Shown in pieces: positions 1-9,045 of a stretch of 64,000 nucleotides of DNA. Below the pieces are notes generated by a model that searched no databases, was not told the origin of the DNA, and saw only the letters and a program-made list of their open reading frames with translations. The stretch comes from Glycocaulis profundi. Its GTDB lineage: Bacteria > Pseudomonadota > Alphaproteobacteria > Caulobacterales > Maricaulaceae. Location: positions 1 through 64,000 of the forward strand of contig VJOU01000017.1 in NCBI GenBank assembly GCA_007050995.1. The letters are read 5' to 3'. Position numbers and translations under genes: made by a program. How positions within the stretch are numbered: the stretch's first letter is position 1; every line of letters begins with the position of its first letter.

Positions 1-1
1 C

Positions 2-268
2 AACGGGCGGCTGCGCGACGAGCTGCTGAACGAAACCCTGTTCCACTCGCTGCCCCATGTCCGCGCGGTCCTGAGCAGCTGGCGCCGCGACTACAACGAG
101 CGCCGTCCGCACTCGCGGCTGGGCTGGCTCACCCCGGCGGAATACCGATCCCGGCTCGGGAGCGCCGGCCGGGGCGCTGCGCTGCGCCAAGGCTCCGCGC
201 CCCGGCCTCTGGACATCCACCCTGACCCCAGGTCAGATCAACCGAGGACTCTCGTTACGGCTGGATGA
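2..268 (+). CDS. IS3-family transposase OrfB, C-terminal part (cut by window start)
   Basis: The reading frame is open from base 2 to a TGA at 266-268. It reads NGRLRDELLNETLF, then SWRRDYNERRPHSRLGWLTP, the typical end of the IS3-family DDE integrase domain; the glutamate in RDELLNE is probably the third catalytic acidic residue. OrfB normally joins OrfA by frameshift and cuts and pastes the element. The 5' part lies outside the window, so intactness cannot be judged. Family assignment is from recognised motifs; the subgroup (IS2/IS407-like) is a guess. Confidence 0.85.
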   Translation, partial: NGRLRDELLNETLFHSLPHVRAVLSSWRRDYNERRPHSRLGWLTPAEYRSRLGSAGRGAALRQGSAPRPLDIHPDPRSDQPRTLVTAG

Positions 269-286
269 AAGCCGGGGGTCACGTCA
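268..286. repeat. Probable right terminal inverted repeat of the IS3-family element
   Basis: Immediately after the transposase stop the sequence runs AAAGCCGGGGGTCACGTCA. IS3-family elements end in short inverted repeats finishing in CA, directly behind orfB. The partner repeat is outside the window, so the exact end is inferred. Bases 287-328 up to the esterase stop show nothing recognisable. Confidence 0.4.
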
Positions 287-328
287 CCGGCTCTGCCAGC
301 ATCACCCCTGCGAGGCCTGCCTTCACCC

Positions 329-1864
329 TCAGTCAGGACGTCCAAAACGGACATCAATCAGCAAATCCATCTGCGCTTTGCGGAAGTTTTCAACGGTCCG
401 GCTCTCTGCTGCGAACAGGGCCAGCTGATCGGTTGCGGGCGAATAGGGCAGCCAGCCGGGCATTAGTTCGCATGCCGGTTCGCCGGTTATGATGAACGCG
501 CTCCAGCAGGCCGAAATGGCCCGGGAAAAGGTCCGGTCTTCAGGCCCTATGCCGCTCGTCACGGCATCAAGATAGTCCATCGTCCCGAAAATGTAGGGAA
601 TTTCAGAGCCATGGGCGGCGCCTGGCAAGCGGTCCCGGCGTTCTGTTGCAACATAGTCGAAATGATAGAGCCAGCTCGGCGCGCCTGTGGCCGTCTGGCC
701 TGCCATCCAGCGGGCGGGCGCAACAAACCAGGCATCGCCCAGTATCTGCCGGGCCATTTCGTCCTCATCAAGGTCCGCCCCATAGGCTTGCACGGCTCGC
801 GCCCGGTCACCGCCAACATACGCCCAGGCCGCCGACAGCGGCACACCCAATGCAAGGATCACGCTGGCTTCATTGCTGTTGGCCCCGACCAGCAGAGGAA
901 CGTCGATTGCCGCTCCGCGCACGAACACACGCCAGGGAGAGTCGCGCAGCAGGCGACCGTCAATTATCGGGCCGATAGCCCCGCCCGAGCGAGGTCCTGT
1001 TGCCGCCAGAATCGCTTCGACCGGCAGGGCACGCAAATCGTCTGCACTGGCGTCGGGTGCCAGTCCCGCTATGCCCACAGCCTCCATACCGGCGCTTTCC
1101 TGATCGCCAAGGGAAGGCAGGTCCAGAAGGCCGATGCCCGACTGCAGGATGGCGCGGTGGAACAGCCCGTGGGCTGCTTGAAGGGTCAGGATCGCGTTGA
1201 TGCTGATGGCGCCTGCCGACTCTCCCATGAGGGTGACGGTGCCCGGATCGCCACCGAAGGCGGCTATATTGTCCTGAACCCATTGCAGGGCAGCGAGCTG
1301 GTCCATCAGCCCGTAACTGCCCAGTGGCGCGTCTGTGTGTGCTTCGGCCGTCAGGGCGGGATGGGCAAAATATCCCAGCAGGCCGAGGCGGTAATTCAAG
1401 GTCACCACAATCATGCCTTGCCGGGCGAGATGCGTGCCGTCAAAGGCTGGAAATCCGCCTGATCCGATGACATGCGCACCGCCATGTATCCAGACCAGCA
1501 CGGGCAGGCGCTCAGCGGTGGCTGGCCGCCAGATATTGAGTGCCAGGCAGTCCTCCGACTGGTTGTCTGCAACACCTCCAGCCACCACCGCTGGCCGCAC
1601 AGGTTGCGGACAGGCTGGCCCATGGATCGTCGCATCGCGTACGCCCTGCCAGGCCTCGGGTGGACGGGGCGGCTGCCAGCGCAACCCGCCCACCGGCGCT
1701 GCGGCGTAGGGAATGTTCAGGAAGCGTTCAACGCCATCATCGTGCACGCCGCTCAGCGTGCCCTGGCTTAGCGTGACCCGTGGTGCCTCGGCTGGCTGTT
1801 TGGCGGCTCCGGCAGCCGCCGGGCTCACGATGAGGCATAAGGCAGTGATTGCCGCGCGGATCAT
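329..1864 (-). CDS. Secreted type-B carboxylesterase
   Basis: A 511-residue alpha/beta-hydrolase of the carboxylesterase/cholinesterase family. Residues 1-20 form a signal peptide ending AAAGA. The nucleophile elbow GESAG puts the serine at about 216. The acid lies in NSNEAS and the histidine in AAHGSEIPYIFG, and the oxyanion motif HGGA is present, so the triad looks complete. It hydrolyses carboxylic esters in the periplasm or outside the cell. Its ATG overlaps the stop of the upstream serine hydrolase by four bases (ATGA), so the two are one minus-strand operon. With the divergent GntR regulator and TonB receptor it probably belongs to an uptake-and-hydrolysis cluster for an esterified compound; the substrate is unknown. 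Confidence 0.88.
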   Translation of the reverse strand: MIRAAITALCLIVSPAAAGAAKQPAEAPRVTLSQGTLSGVHDDGVERFLNIPYAAAPVGGLRWQPPRPPEAWQGVRDATIHGPACPQPVRPAVVAGGVADNQSEDCLALNIWRPATAERLPVLVWIHGGAHVIGSGGFPAFDGTHLARQGMIVVTLNYRLGLLGYFAHPALTAEAHTDAPLGSYGLMDQLAALQWVQDNIAAFGGDPGTVTLMGESAGAISINAILTLQAAHGLFHRAILQSGIGLLDLPSLGDQESAGMEAVGIAGLAPDASADDLRALPVEAILAATGPRSGGAIGPIIDGRLLRDSPWRVFVRGAAIDVPLLVGANSNEASVILALGVPLSAAWAYVGGDRARAVQAYGADLDEDEMARQILGDAWFVAPARWMAGQTATGAPSWLYHFDYVATERRDRLPGAAHGSEIPYIFGTMDYLDAVTSGIGPEDRTFSRAISACWSAFIITGEPACELMPGWLPYSPATDQLALFAAESRTVENFRKAQMDLLIDVRFGRPD

Positions 1865-2886
1865 TCGGCTTCTCCGTGATCCTCAGTGCTGACGCCGTCC
1901 AGCCAGAGCGACAGGAAGGCGTAATCAGACCAGTTGCCCCGCTCGCCAGCCATCAGGGCGGCCACATCCAGACGCGCCAGCCGCACGATGACGAGCCCTT
2001 GTGACGGCACGACAAACAGGCGCTGATCGCCGGCTCCAGCAGCGAAGACAAGATCATCGGGGAGCGTTTCATGATGGGCGGGCAGATCGCTGGATGCCGT
2101 TGCCGGATCAGCGGCGGAGCTGGCTCTGGCCATCCACCAGGACAGGCCGTAGGCGGGGTTGGCCTGCGAGCCATCGAAAAGCTCTTCGAAAGTGTCCGGG
2201 TCTACCAGCGGCGTGTCCGCGCTTCGAGCCGAGTGGCGGACGAACTCGCCAAACGCAGCCCATCCGCGCGCCGTCATCAACGCGCCCTGCGGCATCAGGG
2301 GATGACCGTCAGGACCGCTACGCCACCCGCCGATATCGATCCCGGCCGGTTCAAGTACGCGCGCGCGCAGATAGGCGACCGGATCGCCATCCTGTCCGGC
2401 GGCGATCAGCTTGCGGCGCATGATTTCGCCAAATATCTGCGAAGGCACAGGGCTGTAGACAAAACGTTCGCCGGGTGCCGCCATCAGTTCTGCGTTCAAC
2501 GCCGCCTCGTAGCTCGGCGGACGGCCGATCGTTCCGGCATGACCGCTGGTCATCGACAGCAAATGGCGGATGGTGATGGTGTCCCGGTCAGCGTCGCCCG
2601 CCCACTCGGTAAGGGTGAGGGCCGCAGGCTCGTCGAGCGACAGAAGCCCGTCAGCAACCGCCGCGGCAGCCATGATGCCCAGAAAGCTTTTTGTCCCGGA
2701 CCAGAGCTCGTGGGCTGTTTCACTATCTCCGCGCGCATACCCCTCGCAGATGACATCACCATGCTGTAGCACCAGTACGGCAACACCGCGTTCGCCTGCC
2801 GAGTAATCTAGCGCCTGCTGGCAGCGGGGATCGTCCATGCCGAGGCCCGCGGCGGCGAAACCGGCAAGAAGGAAACTGAACAGCAT
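1861..2886 (-). CDS. Serine hydrolase, beta-lactamase class C / DD-peptidase fold
   Basis: 341 residues with a short hydrophobic N-terminal signal. The active-site SxxK motif is SGTK at residues 63-66 (LWSGTKSF). A YSPV segment takes the place of the usual YxN, so it resembles class C-fold esterases and amidohydrolases more than a true beta-lactamase. It is first in the operon with the carboxylesterase, has a GGGAGG ribosome site before the ATG, and its start is 18 bases from the palindromic operator at 2904-2915. Likely job: cleaving an ester, lactone or amide in the same pathway. Substrate not determinable from sequence. Confidence 0.8.
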   Translation of the reverse strand: MLFSFLLAGFAAAGLGMDDPRCQQALDYSAGERGVAVLVLQHGDVICEGYARGDSETAHELWSGTKSFLGIMAAAAVADGLLSLDEPAALTLTEWAGDADRDTITIRHLLSMTSGHAGTIGRPPSYEAALNAELMAAPGERFVYSPVPSQIFGEIMRRKLIAAGQDGDPVAYLRARVLEPAGIDIGGWRSGPDGHPLMPQGALMTARGWAAFGEFVRHSARSADTPLVDPDTFEELFDGSQANPAYGLSWWMARASSAADPATASSDLPAHHETLPDDLVFAAGAGDQRLFVVPSQGLVIVRLARLDVAALMAGERGNWSDYAFLSLWLDGVSTEDHGEAE

Positions 2887-2903
2887 GACGGTGCCTCCCT
2901 ATA

Positions 2904-2915
2904 ATTATCGATAAT
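2904..2915. promoter_or_regulatory. Palindromic operator, copy 1 (ATTATCGATAAT)
   Basis: A perfect 12-bp palindrome between the divergent serine hydrolase and GntR genes. The same 12-mer sits before the TonB receptor gene at 5064-5075. GntR-type dimers bind short palindromes in such positions. The sequence identity is observed; the binding protein is inferred. Confidence 0.65.
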
Positions 2916-2968
2916 ATATTGCATGATGGAGAGCGGTTCGGCTAGCGTGGATTGGATGGAGGGCCCCC

Positions 2969-3685
2969 GTGGCGGCTGAAAGCGATGATCGCACCCAGGA
3001 CAGGCAGATCGCCGATATCCTCATCGAGGATATCGTGGAATGGCGCATATTGCCTGGCGCGTGGATCCGTGAGCGCGAGATCGCGGAGCGCTTCAATGTC
3101 AGTCATGCGCCCGTGCGCGAGGCGTTCCGCCATGTGGCCAATATAGGCCTGATCAATGTCGTGCCGTGGCGCGGCGCCCATGTGATCGAAGTGCATCGCC
3201 ACACCGTCAACGAAGTGTTCGAGATGTGGAAGGCGATGTTCGGCGTCGTGTGCCGGCTTGCCGCAACCACGCTGACCGAACCCCAGCTGGCAGAGCTGCG
3301 TATCCTTATTGCCGAATATGCCGAGCTGGTGACGCAGACCGACAACACGTTCGAGCATCTGGCGGCCTCTAACCGGGTAGGTGCCTTCATCGCGCGTCAT
3401 AGCGGGGCGGGTCTTGCCAAGGATATGCTGGACAGGATTGCGCTGTTCGCCAGGTGGCAGCATCACGTCATCGCGCAGGAATATTTCAGCATTGAGGCGG
3501 GCAAGGAGTCAGCGGAGCTTTACCGGGATCTGCTTGCCGCCTTCGTCGCGCGTGATCCTGACAGCGCAGACCGGCGGGCGAGGGCCTTGCTGCGCTTCCT
3601 GCAGGTGAAGACCGCCGCTCCGCTCGAAGACTATCTGAGAAGGCAATCCGAAGCGGTGACGCCTCCGGGAAAGGTGAAAACATGA
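2969..3685 (+). CDS. GntR-family transcriptional regulator, FadR/FCD-like
   Basis: 238 residues. The N-terminal winged helix (about 10-75) has the GntR signature ILPGAWIREREIAERFNVS followed by PVREAFR. The C-terminal all-helical part (about 85-220) resembles an FCD effector domain, normally an organic acid or similar metabolite sensor. The start is a GTG at 2969, since no in-frame ATG fits the HTH start. It lies divergent to the two-hydrolase operon, and its last codons overlap the start of the M28-like gene (ATGA). It probably represses the cluster by binding the palindromes at 2904-2915 and 5062-5077. Confidence 0.85.
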   Translation: MAAESDDRTQDRQIADILIEDIVEWRILPGAWIREREIAERFNVSHAPVREAFRHVANIGLINVVPWRGAHVIEVHRHTVNEVFEMWKAMFGVVCRLAATTLTEPQLAELRILIAEYAELVTQTDNTFEHLAASNRVGAFIARHSGAGLAKDMLDRIALFARWQHHVIAQEYFSIEAGKESAELYRDLLAAFVARDPDSADRRARALLRFLQVKTAAPLEDYLRRQSEAVTPPGKVKT

Positions 3686-4974
3686 CAGAGCTTACGCGCC
3701 GCGCCGCGCTGACACTGGGCGGGCTCGCCGCGCTGTCCGGGGCCGCAGGTGCAGGTGCGCGCGATGCCGCCAGTCACTCCAGCGTCGCACGCGACCTTGA
3801 AACCTATATCGGGTTCGGTGCGAAAAACGCAGGCGGGCCGGGCGATACTGCTTCGGGCGACTGGATGGCCCGCGAGCTGGAGCGCGCGGGGTTTGATGTC
3901 CAGCGCCACATTGTTCAGGTGCCGGCTCTCGATCTGATCAGTGCTGCGCTTCACCACGGCGAGGGGGAGACGGCCGCTCTACCGCTTTACACCGCCCCCC
4001 TTACCCCGCCTCAGGGGATAGAGGGGCCGCTTGTGCGCTTCTCTTTCAGCCAGGCGAGCCAGCTTGAGGGTGCCATCGCACTGATCGATCTGCCCCATGG
4101 CCGCTGGTCCACCGCCGCCGCGCCTGCCATACGTTCTGCCCTAGAGGCAGCGTTCGGGGCAGGCGCTCTGGCGGCTGTGCTCGCGACCAACGGTCCGACC
4201 GGAGACGCCATACAGCTCAATATCGAGACCGATGGCGGGGCGGCTTCCCGGCCGACTGTGATCGTCGCACCGCATGAAGCAGACAGCCTGCACCAGCTTG
4301 CCGAGACCCAAGGGCGTGCAAGGCTCATCGTACAAGGCCGGCAGGGCGTGCGGCAGGCAGACAATATTGCCGCAACGCTGCGGCGGGGCACCGGACGCTG
4401 GCTTGTCGTATCCACGCCGCGCTCCGGCTGGACGACATGCGCGGGCGAGCGCGGGCCAGGAATTGCGGCCTTCCTGGCATTGGCGCGAGAGGCTGCGGCG
4501 AGCTTTCCCGCCCACGATCTGCTCTTCCTGTGTACGACCGGCCACGAATTTGAAAATCATGGCGTGATGGAAGCTATCGAGGCCATTGCGCCGCAGCCGG
4601 CTGACACCGATCTCTGGTTCCATCTGGGCGCAGGGTTTGCGGCCCGCGACTGGCATGAAGCCGGTGCAGCGGGCCTCCTGCCCTTGCCCAGCGCCGATCC
4701 GCAGCGATATCTGCTTGTTGCCGACGGCCTGCTTGATCTGGCGCGCAGCGCCTTTGCCGGCCATGCCGGACTGGAAATGGTCTACCCTGTCTCGGCCGGA
4801 GCTGCCGGCGAGCTTGGTGAAATTGCCCGCGCCGGATATCCGCGCTGTGGCGGCATGTTTGGCGCTCACCGTTTTCATCATGTCGATGGTGATGATGCCC
4901 GCTGCGTTGATGCCGCGCTGGTCGCGCCTGTGATTGACAGCCTGCGCGAGTTTCTGCGTCACGCAGCGAGTTAG
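3682..4974 (+). CDS. Exported M28-peptidase-like hydrolase with altered metal site
   Basis: 430 residues. Residues 1-25 (MTELTRRAALTLGGLAAL) look like a twin-arginine signal. A PA-like insert (about 95-215) is followed by an M28-like core from about 240. The segments where M28 enzymes keep their zinc ligands are changed: the HYDS position reads STPRSGW, the DNASG position reads GERGPG, and the usual GEE turn reads TTGHEFENHG. A C-terminal HRFHH and a DD pair remain. It may use another metal arrangement or be a distinct hydrolase class. It is coupled to gntR by a four-base overlap and precedes the TonB receptor, so it belongs to the same pathway. Confidence 0.65.
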   Translation: MTELTRRAALTLGGLAALSGAAGAGARDAASHSSVARDLETYIGFGAKNAGGPGDTASGDWMARELERAGFDVQRHIVQVPALDLISAALHHGEGETAALPLYTAPLTPPQGIEGPLVRFSFSQASQLEGAIALIDLPHGRWSTAAAPAIRSALEAAFGAGALAAVLATNGPTGDAIQLNIETDGGAASRPTVIVAPHEADSLHQLAETQGRARLIVQGRQGVRQADNIAATLRRGTGRWLVVSTPRSGWTTCAGERGPGIAAFLALAREAAASFPAHDLLFLCTTGHEFENHGVMEAIEAIAPQPADTDLWFHLGAGFAARDWHEAGAAGLLPLPSADPQRYLLVADGLLDLARSAFAGHAGLEMVYPVSAGAAGELGEIARAGYPRCGGMFGAHRFHHVDGDDARCVDAALVAPVIDSLREFLRHAAS

Positions 4975-5061
4975 GCTGCAGCCGTCCTCATCCTCCCAAT
5001 ATCGGCTTTGTGTATCGGCGGGTTTCGCTGACCCGTTGACGTTTGTTCGAAGCTGTGATGA

Positions 5062-5077
5062 AAATTATCGATAATTT
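5062..5077. promoter_or_regulatory. Palindromic operator, copy 2 (AAATTATCGATAATTT)
   Basis: A perfect 16-bp palindrome 28 bases upstream of the TonB receptor start, containing the same 12-mer as the copy at 2904-2915. It probably lets the GntR regulator control receptor expression. Confidence 0.65.
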
Positions 5078-5105
5078 ATAAAACCGTCTTCGGGGAGGGA
5101 ACAAA

Positions 5106-7355
5106 ATGTATGCGATGAAGAAGCATTTCCTGATCGGCGCCTCGGCGCTGGCAATGATGTCTCCGGCCTTCGCGGGCGATCTGGTAGCATCGCAGCAGGC
5201 TGAGGAGGCGGCGCAGGCTGGCGGGGCAGGACCGGAGATCATTCTGGTAACGGCCAGACGCCGCTCCGAAGCGCTAACCGGCGTGCCGACAGCGGCGTCC
5301 GTGATTGACGGGCAGGCCCTTCTGGAGCGTGGCGGTGCCACGACGGCGGGCGAATTGCTCGCCGACCAGCCCAGCGTCCGGTTCAACAATCTCAATTCCT
5401 CGATCACGTCGGAAATCTCGATGCGCGCCTCGTCAACAGCACGCGCAACGAACGGTGATCCGAGTGTCGGCCTTTTCCGCAATGGCAGCTATATCGCTGG
5501 CGGCGGTGTGGGCGGACGCAATTTTGCACGCCTCGATTATCTTGATATCGGGCGGGTGGAGGTGCTTCGCGGCACGCAAGGAGCGCTATACGGACGCAAC
5601 GCCGTGGGCGGCGCGGTGAACATAATCTCGGCAGAACCCGTCTTCGAAAACACCGGCTATCTGCGCGCCAATTACGGGTTCGACAATGAAAGCGTCCAAC
5701 TGCAGGGCGCTGCGAATTTCGCCCTGAGCGACACGGTGGCGTTCCGGCTGAGCGCCGACATCGTCGAACAGGACAGCGGCTTCTTCTACAACCCGCAGAA
5801 TGATGTGTATTTCGATCAGCAATCGGGCCACGGCCTGCGGGGGCAGGTTCGCTGGCGCGAGGGCAATTGGGATGTGGTCCTGCTGGCGGAGACCCAGGAG
5901 CTGACCACGCCTACCATTCACTACCAGATCGATATTCCGGCCGGCACACCGGGCTTTCCGGGGGGCTATACCCAGCCGGTATTCTCCTATCCGTGGAACA
6001 CGCCGCCGCGGGCATCGCAGGATATAGACGCCGTTCAGTTCCGGGTTGGCTATGATCTGGAGGGGGCGCGTCTCTCGTCCACGACGCTGTGGCGGGTACG
6101 CAACTCGCAATATGATCTCGACAATGATGCGATCAATCCGGAAGAGCTTGCCAATGCGGTCGCTGCCGGCCAGATCAGCCCGTTTACGCCGCTTGACCCG
6201 AACACATCGAGTTTCGTTGTCGATGAAACCTCGCTTTTCAGCCAGGATGTCCACCTCACAGGCGACGCGATGGGCGGACGGCTGGAATGGCTGGTGGGCG
6301 GAGAGTTCCTCTCTTACGACAGCAGTTTCTCTGTCACCACGACGCGTACACCCACCGTAGCCGATCCGTCTCCGGGCAATATCGCCCCGGCCCAGCTGGA
6401 TTTCGAGAGTGCCGCAGCCTACGGCCTCCTGAGCTATGATCTCACAGAGCGGTTCAATATCACCGGGGAGCTGCGTTATACGCGGGACACCCGTTCGATC
6501 AGCGCGCGCATGTTTGATCTTGCCACCGGTGCCCCGCTTGGCGGCGCGGCACGGGTAATCGATGCCGAGATCGACGCCGATAATCTCTCCTACAACTTCA
6601 CAGCCGCTTACGACCTCTCTGACACAGCGCTGGCCTATCTGAAAATCGGGACCAGCTATCGTGCGGGCGGCTTCAATACGCGCCTTAGTGATCCGCGTGC
6701 GCCCAACCCGGTTGTTGTGCTGTTTGATAACGAAAACAGCACCTCCTACGAGCTCGGTTTCCGGGGCACTACTCCGGGCGGCACCTATTTTGCCGTTGCA
6801 GGCTATTTCACACAGCTGCGTGACCTCATCGCGCAGGTGGATGACGGCTGCTTTGTGGGCAGCACGGTATGTCCGGTTTCGGCGGTGGCCTATCTCACCA
6901 ATGCCGGGGATGCCGAGAGCTGGGGCATCGAAGCGGAGCTGAGCCGCAGTTTTGATATCGGCCGCGGAACCGGACGTATCGCCCTGTCTGCCTCCCGCCA
7001 GGAAGGTGAGGTTACTGCAGGTCCCCTGTCGGGTCTAAGTCTGGCCCAGGTGCCAGAATGGCTCGCCTCGGCCAGTTTCAGCCTGAACTATCCACTCAGC
7101 GACACAATCAGCTTCCACGGCAACGCGCTCCTGAGCACGCAGTCAGGCGGCCGCCAGGAACTGACCGCCACCTCTGTCGAGCTGGACGATTATCAGCTCC
7201 TCAACCTGCGCGCAGGCCTTGATATCGGCAGTTACCGGATCACGGCCTATGCCACGAACGCGCTCGACCAGCTCTATTTCGTGGCCCGCGCGCCAACCAT
7301 CAACCGCTACAACCAGCCGCGGGTGATTGGTATCGAGCTGGGGTATCGCTGGTAA
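5106..7355 (+). CDS. TonB-dependent outer-membrane receptor
   Basis: 749 residues: signal peptide (1-22, cleavage after AFA), a TonB-box-like stretch EIILVTARRR at about 45-55, a plug domain (about 60-175, with RVEVLRGTQGALYGRNAVGG) and a beta-barrel ending in IGIELGYRW with a terminal aromatic residue. It imports a ligand across the outer membrane using TonB-ExbBD energy. GGGGAGGG precedes the ATG. With the neighbouring esterase, serine hydrolase and M28-like enzyme under a GntR regulator, the cargo is more likely an organic carbon compound than a siderophore; this is inference. Confidence 0.9.
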   Translation: MYAMKKHFLIGASALAMMSPAFAGDLVASQQAEEAAQAGGAGPEIILVTARRRSEALTGVPTAASVIDGQALLERGGATTAGELLADQPSVRFNNLNSSITSEISMRASSTARATNGDPSVGLFRNGSYIAGGGVGGRNFARLDYLDIGRVEVLRGTQGALYGRNAVGGAVNIISAEPVFENTGYLRANYGFDNESVQLQGAANFALSDTVAFRLSADIVEQDSGFFYNPQNDVYFDQQSGHGLRGQVRWREGNWDVVLLAETQELTTPTIHYQIDIPAGTPGFPGGYTQPVFSYPWNTPPRASQDIDAVQFRVGYDLEGARLSSTTLWRVRNSQYDLDNDAINPEELANAVAAGQISPFTPLDPNTSSFVVDETSLFSQDVHLTGDAMGGRLEWLVGGEFLSYDSSFSVTTTRTPTVADPSPGNIAPAQLDFESAAAYGLLSYDLTERFNITGELRYTRDTRSISARMFDLATGAPLGGAARVIDAEIDADNLSYNFTAAYDLSDTALAYLKIGTSYRAGGFNTRLSDPRAPNPVVVLFDNENSTSYELGFRGTTPGGTYFAVAGYFTQLRDLIAQVDDGCFVGSTVCPVSAVAYLTNAGDAESWGIEAELSRSFDIGRGTGRIALSASRQEGEVTAGPLSGLSLAQVPEWLASASFSLNYPLSDTISFHGNALLSTQSGGRQELTATSVELDDYQLLNLRAGLDIGSYRITAYATNALDQLYFVARAPTINRYNQPRVIGIELGYRW

Positions 7356-7511
7356 TGCGTGCTTTCTGGAAGAGCTGCAGGCATGGTGTCCGACCCTGCA
7401 CTGGCGGTGATTTGCGCACTGACCGACCGTGTCATAGTGCTCCGGCGTAAAACGCGGCACAGCTTCCGCTGGTTGCCAGATCGCCGCCTTACTTTCATAC
7501 GCATGCGTCCG

Positions 7512-7542
7512 AGTAGGCTGGGCGACTACAGCCCAGCCTACT
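7512..7542. terminator. Stem-loop between convergent genes
   Basis: AGTAGGCTGGGC and GCCCAGCCTACT form a perfect 12-bp stem with a 7-base loop between the TonB receptor and the convergent phosphatase gene. There is no clear T-run on either side, so it may act as a weak or factor-assisted bidirectional terminator. The rest of 7356-7559 shows nothing else. Confidence 0.5.
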
Positions 7543-7559
7543 GACATCCGCAAACGCGC

Positions 7560-8987
7560 CTATTCCCGGTCGGCCAGCCGGGGATAGGGCAGAGTGTTGG
7601 CGAAGCGCCGCGCTTCGCCCTCATGACCCGGTCCTTCGATGATCAGCGCGCCCCGTCCGTCGGTCCGGTTCAGGGTGAAGCTGTCATAAAGCTCGCCCGT
7701 GACCGTGTAGGACGTGAAGCGCAACGTATCACCCTCGATATCGATCACGTGATACATCTGCGTGTTCTCGGCATGGCGAGCGAGTTCCACGCCATAGGAC
7801 GCGTATTCTTCCCAGAGATCTTCCTTGAACACATATTGTTTGTGACCACCGACAGAGGTGACAAACACGGTAGCCAGACCGCCAGTCCCGCCCTGCTCTA
7901 TCTGCCCGCGCGCATAGGTGTGATCATGGCCCTGAAGCACCAGCTCCACCCCATGCTCTAACAGTATCGGCAGCAGCGCTTCGCGGATTTCCGGATTGTC
8001 CCTGTTCCCGCCGGAGGAGAAGACCGGATGGTGCATGGACAGGATGCGCCAGCGCGCGCGGCTTTGCTGGAGCTGTGCTTCCAGCCAGGCGACCTGTGCA
8101 TCGAAATGCGGCGCGGTGGTGTCGAGCACGAAAATGTCGACATCGTCATTGTATGACACCGCATAGACCGTATCGCGCAGGATTTCGGGGAGCGAGCTGT
8201 CCTCCGGCAGGCTGAACTGCGGCGGCCAGAGCATGCCGAGCACCCTGTCGGCATCATCCGGCAGGCCGATGCGGTCATATTCGTGATTACCCGCTACAGG
8301 AATGGCGGGGATCATGGCGTGAATGAAACCCAGAGCGTCAAACCAGGCAGCCCAGTCCCCGTCGCGCGCGCCGCGCCCAACGAGGTCACCGGCATGCAGC
8401 ACGAAGCGGGCATGCGGCGCTGTCTGGAAGGAGGCCCGCATCGTTCGCGCCCAATGCGAACGGATACCGTTCTGCGCATCGCCCATATAGATGAACGATA
8501 CCGGACCGCTCACCGGGGCGGTGCGTACATGATACCACTCGCTCCACGCATTGCCGCCGCCGCGCACGCGGTAAGCGTAAAGCGTATCGGGCTCCAGACC
8601 CTCAAACTGCACCGAATGGTAATGCACGGGGGGAAGGTTCGCGTTCCAGCCAACCGTAACCTCCTCGCCCAGCCGGTGGACGCGTGACGGGTCCATGAAC
8701 TGCGTCGCCGCCGCCACGCTGTCGGCGCCGAGATCGAAGCGCGCATCCGGGGTGGCCAGGACAATTTCTGCCTCGGCGGTTTCCACGCTGGTATCGGTAC
8801 GCCAGGTCACCGCAAAGCTGGAGCGCGGATCACCCGGGAGGGTGACGATGACCCGGTCCGGCCAGGCGCTTGCCTGCTGCCAGTGAGGAACACCGTCACG
8901 GCCCTGTGCTTCAGCGGGGCTAGCAAAGGGTGTGAACAGTGCGGCCGCACCAAGGATGGCGCTGGCCAGTACGGAGCGTAAATTCAT
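7560..8987 (-). CDS. Purple-acid-phosphatase-like metallophosphoesterase, secreted
   Basis: 475 residues from the ATG at 8987, chosen because it starts a clean signal peptide (MNLRSVLASAILGAAALF, ending PAEA) behind GGGGGAAACC. A fibronectin-like N-terminal domain (about 40-145, ending TLYAYRVRG) precedes a calcineurin-type core with IYMGDAQ, HAGDLVGRG, AGNHEYDR, SMHHPVF and LQGHDHTYARG, all the metal-binding blocks of this superfamily. It releases phosphate from organic phosphates outside the cytoplasm. The broken 5'-nucleotidase lies 59 bases upstream on the same strand, so this was probably a two-gene phosphorus-scavenging operon whose upstream promoter is lost. Confidence 0.85.
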   Translation of the reverse strand: MNLRSVLASAILGAAALFTPFASPAEAQGRDGVPHWQQASAWPDRVIVTLPGDPRSSFAVTWRTDTSVETAEAEIVLATPDARFDLGADSVAAATQFMDPSRVHRLGEEVTVGWNANLPPVHYHSVQFEGLEPDTLYAYRVRGGGNAWSEWYHVRTAPVSGPVSFIYMGDAQNGIRSHWARTMRASFQTAPHARFVLHAGDLVGRGARDGDWAAWFDALGFIHAMIPAIPVAGNHEYDRIGLPDDADRVLGMLWPPQFSLPEDSSLPEILRDTVYAVSYNDDVDIFVLDTTAPHFDAQVAWLEAQLQQSRARWRILSMHHPVFSSGGNRDNPEIREALLPILLEHGVELVLQGHDHTYARGQIEQGGTGGLATVFVTSVGGHKQYVFKEDLWEEYASYGVELARHAENTQMYHVIDIEGDTLRFTSYTVTGELYDSFTLNRTDGRGALIIEGPGHEGEARRFANTLPYPRLADRE

Positions 8988-9045
8988 GGTTTCCCCCGGA
9001 AATCTGAGTGGCTTCATGGTGATGGATGAGACTTGTCGCTGCCGC

